Assembly: GCA_009760855.2 (NCBI GenBank) | Contig: WPIO01000018.1 | Coordinates: 2,235,001 to 2,299,000, forward strand | Origin: Cristatella mucedo | Taxonomy: Eukaryota; Bryozoa; Phylactolaemata; Cristatellidae | Reading direction: 5' to 3' | DNA length: 64,000 nucleotides | Shown: one piece after another, positions 11,401-21,046 of the stretch | Position numbering within the stretch: the stretch's first letter is position 1 | How the letters are laid out: every line of letters starts with the position of its first letter | Program-made: the position numbers and the translations under genes | The notes under the pieces: model-generated | What the model was told of the DNA's origin: nothing | What the model saw: the letters and a program-made list of their open reading frames with translations, nothing else | Database searches by the model: none

Positions 11401-13640
11401 TCTTCATTGATTTAATAGCCTGATCTGCTTAGCAGCACAAGAGCCATATCGACTGTCTCCATCACTTGCAGTTGGCTATAAAAGATCGTCCAACTGCCGG
11501 ATTCGTACTTCGGTCGTGAAGAGAAAGCACCTTACCTCCTGGGCTATCATGGTATAGTACAGTTCAGCCTCTCGGTTTCATTATGAAAGACATTTCATTA
11601 TTGTATGTAAATTCTCTTTTAGTTCATGGTTACTAAGTGTTTTTCTTATTTGCTTATGGTTCAGAAATACGGTACTTGGCCTATTTTAGAAAAAAACTTA
11701 GCTTTTGATAATCGGGTATCGATTAACATGGAAGTTCACGACTTTCTCAGTAAAGAAAACCCAGATTCTCGTCGCATGGTTCATATTCACTTAAAATTAA
11801 CGCCGAAAGAATGAAGTATCGTTTGCCTGAGGTAAAAAATGGTCAACCCGAAAAGGTTGTACATTGAGCACAAGCTCTTTTATCGTTGCTATACTGCTGT
11901 TCTCTCAGGCAATGAAGCCCCAAAACCAATCCCCATCATTTTGTTGAGGTATTGTCATGGGTTACGGTTTTTTATAAGTCTAGCCTATCATTCTCAAAGT
12001 GGTCGTCTTGCTCTCCTGAATAAACAGCTCCACTGTTCTCCTCAAATTACTGGCGACGAGCATTGCATATGTGGACTTTGAAGGGCGGCAATGAATGCAG
12101 TCAAATAGGCAGAGACATTTTCCTGAGCTTCTTGTGCCAGCTGGCTCATGGCCATAGGGTCGTATAGCTCCCGATCGTAACCTGAGCTCAATGAAACGGT
12201 GTTCCGAAATTGCATTCACTCCAAGCACTCAATCGCATTGGTCAGCTTTGGCTTGTCCCGATTAAGCTATTGCAAAAGAGCGACGTAGCATGCTTAAGTT
12301 CCAGCCAGTGCGATAGGTTTTGAATGTTCTTATCTGCATATATTTATTGGAGTTATAATATGCAGCAATGTTACCCCTCATCAAACGGGGATCACACACA
12401 ATGTAAAAAGCAGAAAGCGAACTAATCGGCAGATAAGACGGATGTAGCAATACATTTTCAGTGGTCTCGGGAATTGTCTCGGGAATTATAGTCCTAGGCG
12501 TTAGACCAGGGTAACTCTCCAACTGGCTACCGGGTTCAGCTTCGTTGCTCTTGGATGCCTGGGACCTGGCAGTATTTTTAAAATGTGGCCACCAATCATC
12601 CCTCAGCGTGCACAACTACAATTTCTCACTGATAACTTAAAAGTCCTCATGTCGCTTTGCTTGTAATAATGCGGGTACTGCCAGTCAATAATAGTCGTAA
12701 TTTCCCCATCGCAGCACAGCTAAATTAATAAAATTGCACGCGTAATGGGTCAGACATTTAACCATTAAAATGTCTCCAGTAATTGGACATGTTTCGAAGA
12801 AAGCCATTCCACTGTGAGCTTGTAACGAACGCACAGCTGCAAGGAATATGATGAATACCACAGCACAATTTTCACGACTTTCCTCAGCTCTCACTCAATG
12901 CCGAGGTTTTAGGGTGGGCCTAAATAAAATCTTGCTTCCTGAGCTGACTGGTTATCGCTGCACTCAAATGCAGCGAATACTTGCATAAGTCTGTGGGCAA
13001 GCAGTTTTTGTGTGCTCCTGCCAAGCAGGCGCCTGTCTAGCCAGCTCGTCTTTTCCGTTCGACTTGTAAAGCTTGCTCTTAAGACTGACGTCATCGTTCT
13101 GACGTAGGAAGGGAGCCAAGATCAGAGAGCTAGACGGTCCAAGCACGTCAGCTGACTTTGGTGAGGCAGCTACCTGCACGTGCCCACGCCTGGTGATTCG
13201 GCTGTCGCCGAACACACACAGCAGCCTCGAATCATGCCTCAGCTGCTGCCATGGACGACTTATTGCATAATGGGAGCCTTTCGAAAAGGGTTCCAGACAG
13301 CACTGTCAGCATTGCCCTCATGCCTGACACTATCTGGGCTAACATGCCTGGGTTCGAGAGAGTTGAGCCTAAAATGGACTTCTTCTGCAGCTCGGAGCAA
13401 TGCTGCGAGTGCACCGGCCATTTCTATGTAGGCAAGCCATCAGCTGAGCAACAGCGGTCTGCGTGTCTCACCTGCTTTCGGGTAAGTGCAGATAATCACG
13501 TCGTCGTCTCGAACATCGTCGAAGCCCTGTATAGCTCAAACCCTGTGCTCAGGAGTGAGCAGTCCATCGAACACAGTGCCTCGGTACTCATAAGCCAGTT
13601 TCCCAAAAGATAGCTCGGCTTGCTGCTGCTGGTGCTCCAT
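4682..13640 (-). CDS. Cytosolic sulfotransferase gene, seven exons, one in-frame TGA (SULT-1)
   Basis: Cytosolic SULT, transferring sulfate from PAPS to a small acceptor. Exons on the minus strand: 13640-13472, 11068-10944, 10831-10703, 10482-10350, 10267-10173, 8896-8758, 4932-4682; all introns are GT-AG and phases match throughout (1041 bp, 347 codons with stop). Motifs seen: 5'-phosphosulfate loop TYPKAGTHW split by intron 1; catalytic His in PRVIGTHLLF; 3'-phosphate site CRDPRDIAVS; FIRKG then GAWK; dimer motif WKSQFTVSQSE (KxxxTVxxxE). The ATG at 13640 has a G at -3 and +4 and lies about 75 bp below a TATA box. Odd points: codon 35 (13538-13536) is TGA, and the C-terminus runs about 50 residues past the usual SULT end. 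Intron 6 (3.8 kb) holds LINE copies and an (AG)45 run. Either a recent nonsense allele or pseudogene, or a sequence error. Family certain; substrate unknown. Confidence 0.88.
5414..5545 (+). mobile_element. LINE family A, short 3' tail copy
   Basis: Only the last about 110 bp of the LINE: TTGCAGCAAATGTGAAGCGCC, loop, GGGTGCTTTATCAAGTGC and an ATT-rich tail. It lies just upstream of the longer copy at 5583, in the same orientation, inside intron 6 of SULT-1. Confidence 0.75.
5583..6782 (+). mobile_element. LINE family A copy: RT C-terminal half and 3' end
   Basis: 5'-truncated L2/CR1-like LINE inside intron 6 of SULT-1. Coding part 1 (5583-5882) has QGSVLGPVLFTVYTRPL and a reverse-transcriptase active site changed to YVDN (YADD expected). 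Coding part 2 (5846-6547), in a different frame after a shift near 5880, has RNLGVMFQSDLSF, HITPLLADMHWLPVKQ, PIPRTNLK and FSSHAPKAWNLLP, the usual C-terminal region of L2-type proteins, ending about SGSL. The 3' UTR, GCGCC/GGGTGC stem-loop and (ATT)n end at 6782. The changed catalytic Asp and the frameshift make it dead. Confidence 0.88.
7925..8170 (+). mobile_element. Possible solo LTR-like relic
   Basis: Weak similarity to the direct repeats bounding the 19.1-21.05 kb element: a GATT..CAGTG..GTTGGC block, then AAAAGGGAAACG and GTAAAGACGA. Assigned by eye only, inside SULT-1 intron 6. Confidence 0.25.
8398..8487. repeat. (AG)45 microsatellite
   Basis: Uninterrupted AG/GA dinucleotide run of 90 bp inside intron 6 of SULT-1. 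It explains the apparent Arg-Glu and Leu-Ser repeat frames here, which are not genes. Confidence 0.98.
9895..10035 (+). mobile_element. SINE-2 copy
   Basis: B box-like GGTTTAAATCC followed by GGGCAG and a body with 'gcaagccatagtggtagcc', parallel to the copies at 14.8 and 62.4 kb. It lies in intron 5 of SULT-1. Confidence 0.6.
11400..11560 (-). mobile_element. SINE-2 copy, minus strand
   Basis: Read on the minus strand it has a tRNA-like head (GCCCAGGAGGTAAGGTGCTT), a decayed B box and the body 'atagccaactgcaagtgatgg', in SULT-1 intron 1. Confidence 0.5.
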
Positions 13641-13713
13641 TGCTGCAGCGTTGGGCCTCTGTGGCCTGTCGGCCTTGCAGCTGCCAAGTTAAATAGCTTT
13701 ACGGGTGCCTGTT

Positions 13714-13722
13714 TTTTTTATA
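13714..13722 (-). promoter_or_regulatory. TATA box of SULT-1
   Basis: On the minus strand the sequence reads CCTATAAAAAAAAC, a good TATA box about 75 bp upstream of the ATG at 13640. That leaves room for a start site about 30 bp downstream of the box and a 5' leader of roughly 50 bp. Placement is by motif and distance only. Confidence 0.5.
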
Positions 13723-13740
13723 GGGCTACACAGCCTATTC

Positions 13741-14610
13741 ATCCTATTGGTAGACCCGATTGAATGGCTGAGTAGGCTTTGTGTTATTTTCTGGGAGAGT
13801 TCACAAACTGGGACGCCCTAATCCAGGGTGAGGAATTAGGACGAGCTTGGCTAGGAAAGGTCAGTAATGAGGATGCCTAAGCCTGTGGGTATGGAGAGCA
13901 TGAGCACTGGCAAAGTGATCGGCTCGATTCCAGGCGCTTGCTGTAAGCACAGATATTCCTGTCCTATGCCGGCAAGCCGGGCTTAGTTGCTAGCTGCAAG
14001 CAGCTGTGAGAATGTCATTAGCGATGTCTCCACTTTCTGCCAGGCAGATGTCCTAGCATACCGACTCTCACCTCTTATCTCTTCCTCTGCTTTAGAGTTG
14101 TTAACCAGGCGTCACCAACAACCAAGCAGCTAGGTAACACGGCTTGATCTATTCGTGGAAATGCATGTCATCAATAAACTACAGAAGTCCTAGGATGCAC
14201 TTGTTCCGGGTGGAGAGTTAGGGCAGGCCAGCCAGTCTAGCAGGGGTCAGGAATTAGGACGCCTAACTGAGCCTGGGTATGGAATGATTCAAGCTGCCCG
14301 AGAGCAAAGCTCCATTCATGGCGTTTACCGTAGGGGGCGTACCCCATGCTGTCAATCTGAGCCTCTCGGCTAGCTGCCAGCTCGGGCTGTTGAATTCGCA
14401 CAGGGGTCGTTTGCCAAGTGCACACGTTCCAGCTCATCTGCAATCTCTCTCATTTCTTTCAGTCCGACAGTCTGTGCAAGGACACTATCGACTTATCCTT
14501 CGTTTGCTTGCTGCTGCTGACCTGATGCTAGCAACAACCAACAGCTGCCTAACCCGGCTGGATACGTTCGTGAAAACGCATGGGGTTATACCAGCTCCTT
14601 AACGGGGGCA
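13741..14610 (+). repeat. Two diverged copies of one sequence upstream of SULT-1
   Basis: Two stretches resemble each other in the same order: GAATTAGGACG.. at about 13832 and 14251, and AACAACCAA-AGCT..GGCT..TTCGTG.AAA.GCAT at about 14118-14165 and 14536-14582. This suggests an old direct duplication with a unit of about 420 bp. No gene recognised in it. Confidence 0.4.
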
Positions 14611-14817
14611 TCATCTTTTCGTCGCACAGCAACTCACTTACTCACTAACAAGCAAACCCGTAACTATGGCACGTCCTTTCCAGCCATCCTGAGCTGCTAC
14701 TTCCTTGATAATCCCTACCTCAACTGCTCGCCTGACTCAGCCATGCTTTTGACTTCCTTATTGTTGTGAGAGTAAGTCTGTTGGCTACCGAATACCTACT
14801 GAAAACCGCTTAGACTT

Positions 14818-14985
14818 GGTGAGCCGTGATGGCACACTAGGTAGAGTGGTTGATTTTGTACGACCTTGGTCCCAAAGTCGTGGGTTCAAATCCTGCTGTG
14901 GGTGACTCTTAACTGCAGCTGCGAGCAGTGGTGATAGCCGTAAAGGTTCTTCCATCGCTTTGCAAAAGTGACCTTTAAATGAGAT
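14818..14985 (+). mobile_element. SINE-2, best copy
   Basis: tRNA-derived head with an A box-like TGGCACACTAGGTAGAGTGG and a near-perfect B box GGTTCAAATCC, the two RNA polymerase III promoter blocks. A shared body follows (CTGCAGCTGCGAGCAGTGGT, GATAGCCGTAAAGG, TTGCAAAAGTGACC). Similar bodies recur at about 0.72, 9.9, 11.5, 25.9, 29.8, 32.4 and 62.4 kb. Body plus dispersal make it a SINE and not a tRNA gene. Confidence 0.75.
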
Positions 14986-15091
14986 AGTATTTTTTATTTT
15001 ATGCTGTGAGTGAGCTATACACAACTCTCCTGTACGATCACCCATCAGTCAGCTTGAGTTTGCGGAGTTACAGACGCGAAAAAACTACATT

Positions 15092-15146
15092 GCATTATAT
15101 ATATTTTTTATGTATAATATATATATGTATACATAATATTTAGATA
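15092..15146. repeat. AT-rich simple sequence
   Basis: Imperfect TA/TATG dinucleotide-like run (ATTATATATATTTTTTATGT and following). No coding content. Confidence 0.8.
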
Positions 15147-15689
15147 GTGAATTATTTTTTCGCGGCAGGGCAACCGTGCATGCATTTTTTGTGCGTTGCA
15201 AGTTCATCCGAAAATCAAAGTTCTTGCGAACATTACATATGGAAATCGATACAGCTGAGACCTGTCTACAAAGCTAATCTTTTCGTCGGTTGGCCTTAGG
15301 GTGCAAGACATTACGTGCCTGTGGACATCTATTTGCTTATCGCTTTGGGCTGCTGGGTCTCCCAAGCCAACTGCTGCTTTAAATTCCCAGGTGGCTAGTA
15401 ACGTGCATGTTAGCTATGATCGTGCATACCTATTATAGCATTGTTATCGCAGTTCAAATGCATTCCTATATGTTTATGTTGTTGCTAATATTCGTGAATT
15501 AGGCTTTAGCAAAACCAAAGCACCCTAGAGCCGAGACAGTGGCCGGGGCCACCAGCTGAGATGCCGCTCGCCCGGCAGGAACTGTGAGCATAGAACTTGC
15601 TCGCTTGGTATTTCTAGCACTGGCTCAAACCGCTCAGCACGTTCTCCCATTAGCATAACTGTGAATGTAACTTAGTGGTCATCAGGCCT

Positions 15690-17285
15690 GCTGCAACTCC
15701 GGCGGCCCAACGTTACGTATTTCTTTGGAATCATCGCTCGATGTGCAATCAACCCCTAGAAATAAGCGACCATATTTCTAAAAAAGGTCTCGACCTGCTT
15801 GCCCTGTCTAAAAATTGGCTAAAATCGGTAAACCGTCCGACAATTCAAGACGCTACCCCGGCTGGTTTCTCATTATTTCACACCCCTACATCAATCAAAA
15901 TGGGAGGTGGAGTAGCCATTGTTGTGCAATCAAAATTTAACTTCAAGCCATTTGCGGCACCCTCGAAGCAGTATTTCGAATCAAATCTCTTCATTTCACC
16001 CGACAACAGGCTAACAATTGTCCTAATAGCCTATCGCGTAAATGGTACCGAGTCTACTTGTCTCTCAGATTTCTCCGATCTCATTTCGATTCTGTGCCCA
16101 AGAAGTCGATTCTTCCTCGTCACGGATAATTTAAACTTTCATTTTGATAACTTATCTGACGCTTCCAGCACTGAATTTCGTGCATTGACTAACTCACTGT
16201 CGCTCATGGCTCATGTGCCTGCCCTACTCACATCTAGGGTCACACTCAACCAACTGTTCTCCTAAAACCCACTTTTTCATCACCAATTACTACCAAATCC
16301 TGCTTATCCAACCACAGGCTGATCTCATTCAGTCTAAAATGTTTGCCCCTCCTTCTATTCTAAAATCGCATGTAAATCGCGAAACCTCAAGACCCTTGAT
16401 ATTGATGCTGTCCGTACAAGAATATCTGCATCGGCTCTGCTGCTCCATCCCTCTTCCGTCCTATCGTCATTAGTGGATTGCTACAACACGACACTAGGTT
16501 TCTTGCTTGACGAGTTTGAACCTCTGACTAGACATACTGTGCGCCCTCGCCCAGACAGCCTATAGTTTACCACAGACATCAACTAGTTAGGTCTGCTAAG
16601 CGAAAACTTGAAAAAGCATAAACAATATCCGGAATGACTGTCCATCGACAGGCATACGAAAACTACTGTAGATCATACCTATTGATCCTAGCAAAGGCCA
16701 ATTCTAGCTTCTACAAAACGTTGTTGAATCGCAGACGCACAACCCAAAAATGCTGATGTCGACGATCAACCATCTCTTTAATTGGTCCCATTTGAGCTTC
16801 TTACCTAATGACCCATGTGATGGCTAGCTGATCGTTTCTCTAGGTTCTGTGTCGAGTGGAGAGACAAGACCCGAGAGTGCATTCATACGATGGTACATGA
16901 TCCTGGTATGCTGACCCTCAATTCCCATGTATAACCTTAATGTCTACATTCAAGAAGCTCACTAGTGACCTGGTCCTGAAGTTTATATCCAAACCAAAGA
17001 ACGAGACCATTCCTTCGGACCCTATTCCCACTGTCCTGTTTCTAGGATGCATTGAACTGATGCTAGCATGCATAAATAACGTCATTAATATGTCATTAGC
17101 CTCAGGAGATGTCCCAGCACCTCTTAAAGAAGCTGTAGCCAGGCCACTAAAAAAGAAAGCAACACTAGACCAAGAGAACTTAAGCAACTTTTGCCCAGTC
17201 TTCCTTCAACCATTCCTATAAAAGACACTCAAATCTGGCGTTCAGGAGCAGATTAACTCTATATTAAAACTTTTCGACGATCCCT
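15690..17285 (+). mobile_element. LINE family A, 5' half: APE endonuclease and start of RT
   Basis: The only copy here keeping the N-terminal apurinic endonuclease-like domain. Frame 15675-16265 shows MCNQPLEISDHI, DLLALSKNWLKS, IQDATPAGFSLFHTP, GGGVAIVVQS and DNLNFHFDN. In the family motif LTETWL the catalytic Glu is expected, but here it reads SKNWL (Lys), and GDFNFH has become DNLNFH, so the nuclease would be inactive. The linker continues with stops (RSAKRKLEKA, AYENYCRSYL), and 16940-17221 encodes the entry to RT (SDPIPTVLFLGC, SLASGDVPAPLKEAVARPL). The central RT is missing after 17221. Confidence 0.85.
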
Positions 17286-17945
17286 TTGAGCCCTCAAACA
17301 CGTCGACTTCTCTCAACTCCCTTGTTGCATGAATTGATGACATGCGAACATCGAGGGCAGCAAATTTTCTTAAATTGAATATTGTTAAAATGAACTTACT
17401 AGTAATGGGTGAACCATATTAAATTCAGAAATTGGAAAGGCTAAAGCTCAAAATTAGCTCTCAGCAAGAATCTGTCCTGTTGAATCTGTACAAAATCTTG
17501 GTGTCATGTTCCAAAGTGACCTTTCAGTAGACGGCCACATCAGCTCCACAGTCACGTTTTTATGCGTTCATACTCTTCCTCTTGCCGATGTGTTTGCCAA
17601 GCACAATATAGGCTCTCAAGACATTCGCATGTATGCTGATGACGTAAATTGTACCTTTGCTTTTATCCCTCCCAGCCTCATGACCTCAAATTTTCTCAAC
17701 ACTCTTGCTGTATGCATTGATGACATTAGGACCTGGGTAGCGGTACGTTTTCTTATATTGAATGATGACAAAATCAAACTAATAGTTGCGGGCAAACCTA
17801 GTGTAATTCAGAAATAGGAGAGGCTAAAGCTCAAAATCGGCTCAGCCAGTATCCCTTTGCCGCAATTGTAAAGCGCCTAGCGAGCGATTGAGTTCTCTAA
17901 GGGCGCTTTATCAAGAGCATTATTATTATTATTATTATTATTACT
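17286..17945 (+). mobile_element. LINE family A mosaic: repeated RT pieces and 3' tail
   Basis: RT-palm and connection segments occur out of element order. 17286-17550 holds SLNSLVA, RAANFLKLN and a LGVMFQSDLSVD block; 17560-17816 then returns to upstream RT sequence (TLPLADVFAKHN, MYADD, LNTLAVCIDDIRTW); the element ends with the GCGCC/GGGCGC stem and (ATT)n at 17926-17945. The order suggests two insertions or a local duplication. Confidence 0.75.
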
Positions 17946-18160
17946 ATAGATCTGCTATTGAATCTTCAAGAGATCTAGGTGTCATGTTCATAAGTGATAT
18001 TTCGTTAGACGACCACATCGGCTCCACAATCAAGTCTGCTGACTTTTAGCTACATAACATTGCTCGAATTCGGGCTTGTTTATACACGGGCACCACCGTT
18101 AAGTTGCTCCATGCATTTGTGCCATCTATCCCGTCTTGGCAACTGTAAATCTCTGCAAAA
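17946..18160 (+). mobile_element. LINE family A internal fragment
   Basis: Encodes RDLGVMFISDISLDDHIG, a stop, then LHNIARIRACL and breaks off at about 18160. It directly follows the (ATT)n tail of the previous copy. Confidence 0.7.
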
Positions 18161-18164
18161 TAAT

Positions 18165-18850
18165 AATATTAACAATAATGCACTTGATTAAGCTCCTTCA
18201 GAGAACTCAATCTCTCTCTAGGTGCTTTACATTTGCGGCAAAGGGAAATGCAATTGAATGGTGAGTATTATCATGCTTGATAAACAAACAAAATGAATAA
18301 CATGGTTAGGGGTGAAATGCACACGGTCATCATGCAAATGTGGTTAGTGGCACCATGCACAGTACCAGCACCCATGAGAACATGAAGAACGAGTCACAGG
18401 GACCTACTAAATGCTGTCCTAAATAGGTGTGTTTTTTTAAGTTCTTTTTAAATGTGGTCAGGTCAGGGGATGTTCTGACGCAGGTCGGGAGGGAGTTCCA
18501 GGCTTTGGGAGCATACGAACTAAATAAACGGTCTCCAAAGGATTTAAGGTTTGTACGAGGTATTGGTAGACTGTTGGATTCCGAAAAGCGGGTGTTACGA
18601 TGTTTGGCCTGACGGGGGAGTAGATCTAAGAGATAGGCTGGAGCCATAGAATGAAGTGACACACAAGAGAGCGACAAAACCTTGAAGTCAATCCGTCGCT
18701 TGACTGGTAGCCATTGCAGGTCGGAAAGAAGTGGAGTTATGTGGCAACTGTGAGGCTCACGACAGACATGCACGGCTGCAGAGTTTGGCACCTGTTGCAA
18801 TCGCCTGATCGCACATACTGGTAGGCCAGTAAGCAGTGAGTTGCAGAAAA
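18165..18850 (-). mobile_element. LINE family A copy, C-terminal block and 3' end
   Basis: Minus-strand 5'-truncated copy. Open frame 18330-18869 encodes NSLLTGLPVCAIRRLQ, HITPLLSDLQWLPVKRRID, LPIPRTNLKSFGDRLFSSYA and PKAWNSLPTC without a stop for most of its length. The 3' stem-loop and A/T-rich tail reach to about 18165. One of the better-kept copies here, hence probably younger. Confidence 0.85.
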
Positions 18851-18889
18851 ATGCAACCTGGTAGGACAAGAGCCTGCAATCTTCTGATT

Positions 18890-19115
18890 CAAAGTCAGTC
18901 AGTGCTTGCTGGTCTACCGGCTCGGGATTTCCGGCCCTTACAGCTAGTGTACAACTCTGCAGTTATGATTTTCTGTCGTGAGGGTTACAGGTGCCACATC
19001 ACACCACTTCTAGCCAACATGAACTGTCACCCAGTGAAGCAGAGCATCGACTATAAGGTTTTGTGGCTCACTTTTAGGTTATTTTCTTCTTTGGCTCCAA
19101 CCTAACTGTCAGATC
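18890..19115 (+). mobile_element. LINE family A copy, left part (interrupted)
   Basis: Encodes SVLAGLPARDFRPLQLV, CREGYRCHITPLLANMN and YKVLWLTFRL, then is cut at 19115 by another element and continues at 21047. Its 5' end abuts the 5' end of the minus-strand copy ending at 18850. Confidence 0.8.
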
Positions 19116-21046
19116 CACGGTTTGATAATATGCACTTCGGTATTTTTCCTCCTGATAACCCACTGGTGAATAGATGTTGGATCTAAAATTGGAGTTGGTC
19201 GGAGTACAGGTTTATTTTGCCTCTGATTAATCAGTGGGGTCGGCCAGTGCAATACTGTGGTCGAGAAGTAGGACTCGCTCGGGAGAGAAGGGTAAAGGGA
19301 AACGTTATTCCCACTTCTCCGTGTGTAGACGAATAATCTGTTGGTAGTTGGCTATCATCTTGTGTCCAAACGGTAGCCGATTCTCGGGATGGAGCCGATT
19401 AAAAAACTCTGAGATGTATTGTGAAGCGTTCCAAAGTTTCGATGACTTCGTATACTTCGATGTCTGGCTGCTAAATTTCGAGATTAAAATCAAGCAAAGT
19501 AGCAACGAACCGAGTAAGTGGCACTTGGGCTTGCTCGATGCAATGCAAGGCTGAGCCTTCACGTTTGCATCGAGTGTCTCGAAGGCAGTGCAAGACGACA
19601 ATGCCAAGCTGAGTGAGGCCCTTGTGAGATCGTTCACCTGGCCTGCTGATAGAGCGAAATTGTTTCGAGCTGATCGGGTAAAGGCGGATCGGACTGAGAG
19701 GGCCAACAGGTAAGACCGGATGCGGCAGCAGCGATCACCGATGGTGTGCAGGGTGAAATTTTTGCCAGGTTGGCGCTATGTGGCAGGAGGCGATCGAGTT
19801 CCGAGCGATTACTGTTGGCCAGGCGGCAATGGTGTACTAAGAGGAAATGACGTTGTGCGAGGCTACAGTCAGCAGTGGGGCTGAGGTGAACAGCAGCGAG
19901 ACGGAGCGAGAAATCCGGCCGAGAAACGGCGCATGGAGATGTGGCGGCGTCAGTGTGAGAGGTGGTGGCTTCCGTGCGAGAGTTGGTGACGTCCGCGAGA
20001 GAATCAGTCGTCTCCACCAAAAAGGCAGCTGTGTCCACTAGTGAGGCTATGGCCTACGACGCAGAGCAATCCATGAAGGTGACATTGGCCTAGGAAAAGC
20101 TGGTGGGCTGTGATATGGCTCCGGCCAGAGAGGCTGCACAGGCAGGTGAGTCTGTGCATGACAGAGAGTCAGCTCAGAACGGAGAGTGTGCCCAAGCCGT
20201 AGAGACAGCCAAGACCGAAGAGTCCGAGCAAACCAAAGAGGCCGAGCAAGCCGGAGAGTCAGTGCAGGCCACAGAGTATACTTTGGCTGGAAATGCTGAG
20301 GCGAAGGTCTGAGGCACTGGGACGCAGAAAGAAGACACGGCGATAGAGTCGGAAGAAGTGGATTGAATGACGGCGGCCGCGTCCGCAAAATGGCTGCAGC
20401 TGAAGTCTGCATGGTGATGATGGCCGGTGTTCCACTTTGCCGGCTGTTCTCGAAAGGCCTTGCTCCACCGTGTATTCTGTGAGCAGCTGTACCGTAACCA
20501 GCCTGCCTGTGGGTCAGCTGTTGATGTTAGCTGTTATGCTGATAGGACGCTGGATTCATATTGTTGCATTCGCAACAACTAGGCGTGCACAATGCTGAGT
20601 GATACATTGCAATTATGCAATTACTCGTGTTGCTGTTTGGCACTTGTGATCTTAAGGTCACGGGGCCCTGCAGTTCAGTGACATCTAGGCCTGTATTGTT
20701 CCTCCTGCTAACTTGTTTGCTAACGGCTAATGGGAGCATCATCGGAAGCATGCCTGTGCACAGCTTCGGCATGCTGCTGATATGGTTTACACACCCGCCG
20801 CTATTGTTCCTCCCTCTATCCTGCTGGTGAGCCACTGTTTGATTCACCACCGGGTTAGGCTGGTGTACAGCTGTCGACCACCTTTGATAAACCATTAGGG
20901 TTGACCGGTGCACAGCCATAGTCGAGTAGTGGGACTTAGGGTGGAGAGAGGAGTGGAGGGAGGCGTTCTTCTCTCTGCTCAATGCGTCCAGAATAAAATG
21001 TCGGCGTTTGTAGTCTGCTGGCGTCCTGTATGTGAACGACACGATC
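19116..21046 (+). mobile_element. LTR-like element nested in LINE A, 1.93 kb
   Basis: It splits a LINE A copy whose coding sequence resumes exactly at 21047 (VPHQVKHRAT after the left part's Ser-Asp). GATC flanks it at 19112-19115 and 21043-21046, a 4-bp target duplication. The ends (about 19116-19380 and 20775-21042) are alignable direct repeats, sharing for example TTCCTCC..CTGGTGA and GTCGAG.AGT.GGACT. The interior, 19470-19710, reads on the plus strand as a gag-like stretch with one stop (LSEALVRSFTWPADRAKLFRAD), vaguely like Gypsy-type gag. No protease, RT or integrase seen. Gag identity is tentative; the insertion is well supported. Confidence 0.65.
20103..20312 (+). repeat. Degenerate short tandem repeat with acidic frame
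   Basis: Irregular 15-18 bp units of the type GAGAGTGTGCAGGCC give an acidic frame rich in Glu, Ala and Gln (AGESVHDRESAQ, EESEQTKEAEQAGESVQATE). It lies inside the LTR-like insertion, so it may be part of that element and not a host gene. Confidence 0.5.

Noticed and set aside
11626-11814. 62-codon plus-strand frame as a small gene
   Set aside because: No motif, no splice partners, and it lies inside a SULT-1 intron on the opposite strand; coding status cannot be supported.
12262-12615. 117-codon minus-strand frame in SULT-1 intron 1
   Set aside because: No recognised domain and no support as an extra exon; the exon 1 to exon 2 phases already match directly.
13536-13538. TGA read as selenocysteine
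   Set aside because: Sulfotransferases are not known selenoproteins and there is no reason to expect one at this non-conserved position; a nonsense change or base error is simpler.
13251-13613. 120-codon plus-strand open frame
   Set aside because: It overlaps SULT-1 exon 1 on the other strand, and the minus-strand reading has recognised motifs and splice signals.
13496-13687. 63-codon minus-strand frame over SULT-1 exon 1
   Set aside because: It is the wrong frame; the frame that carries RDDDVIICTYPKAG and fits the splice phase is a different one, which contains the TGA.
14818-14900. Functional tRNA gene
   Set aside because: A and B boxes are present, but no cloverleaf with paired acceptor stem is evident and the sequence is dispersed with a shared non-tRNA body, so it is a SINE.
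19634-20038. 134-codon minus-strand Ser/Thr/Ala-rich frame
   Set aside because: Lies in the LTR-like insertion, opposite to the gag-like reading and over degenerate tandem repeats.
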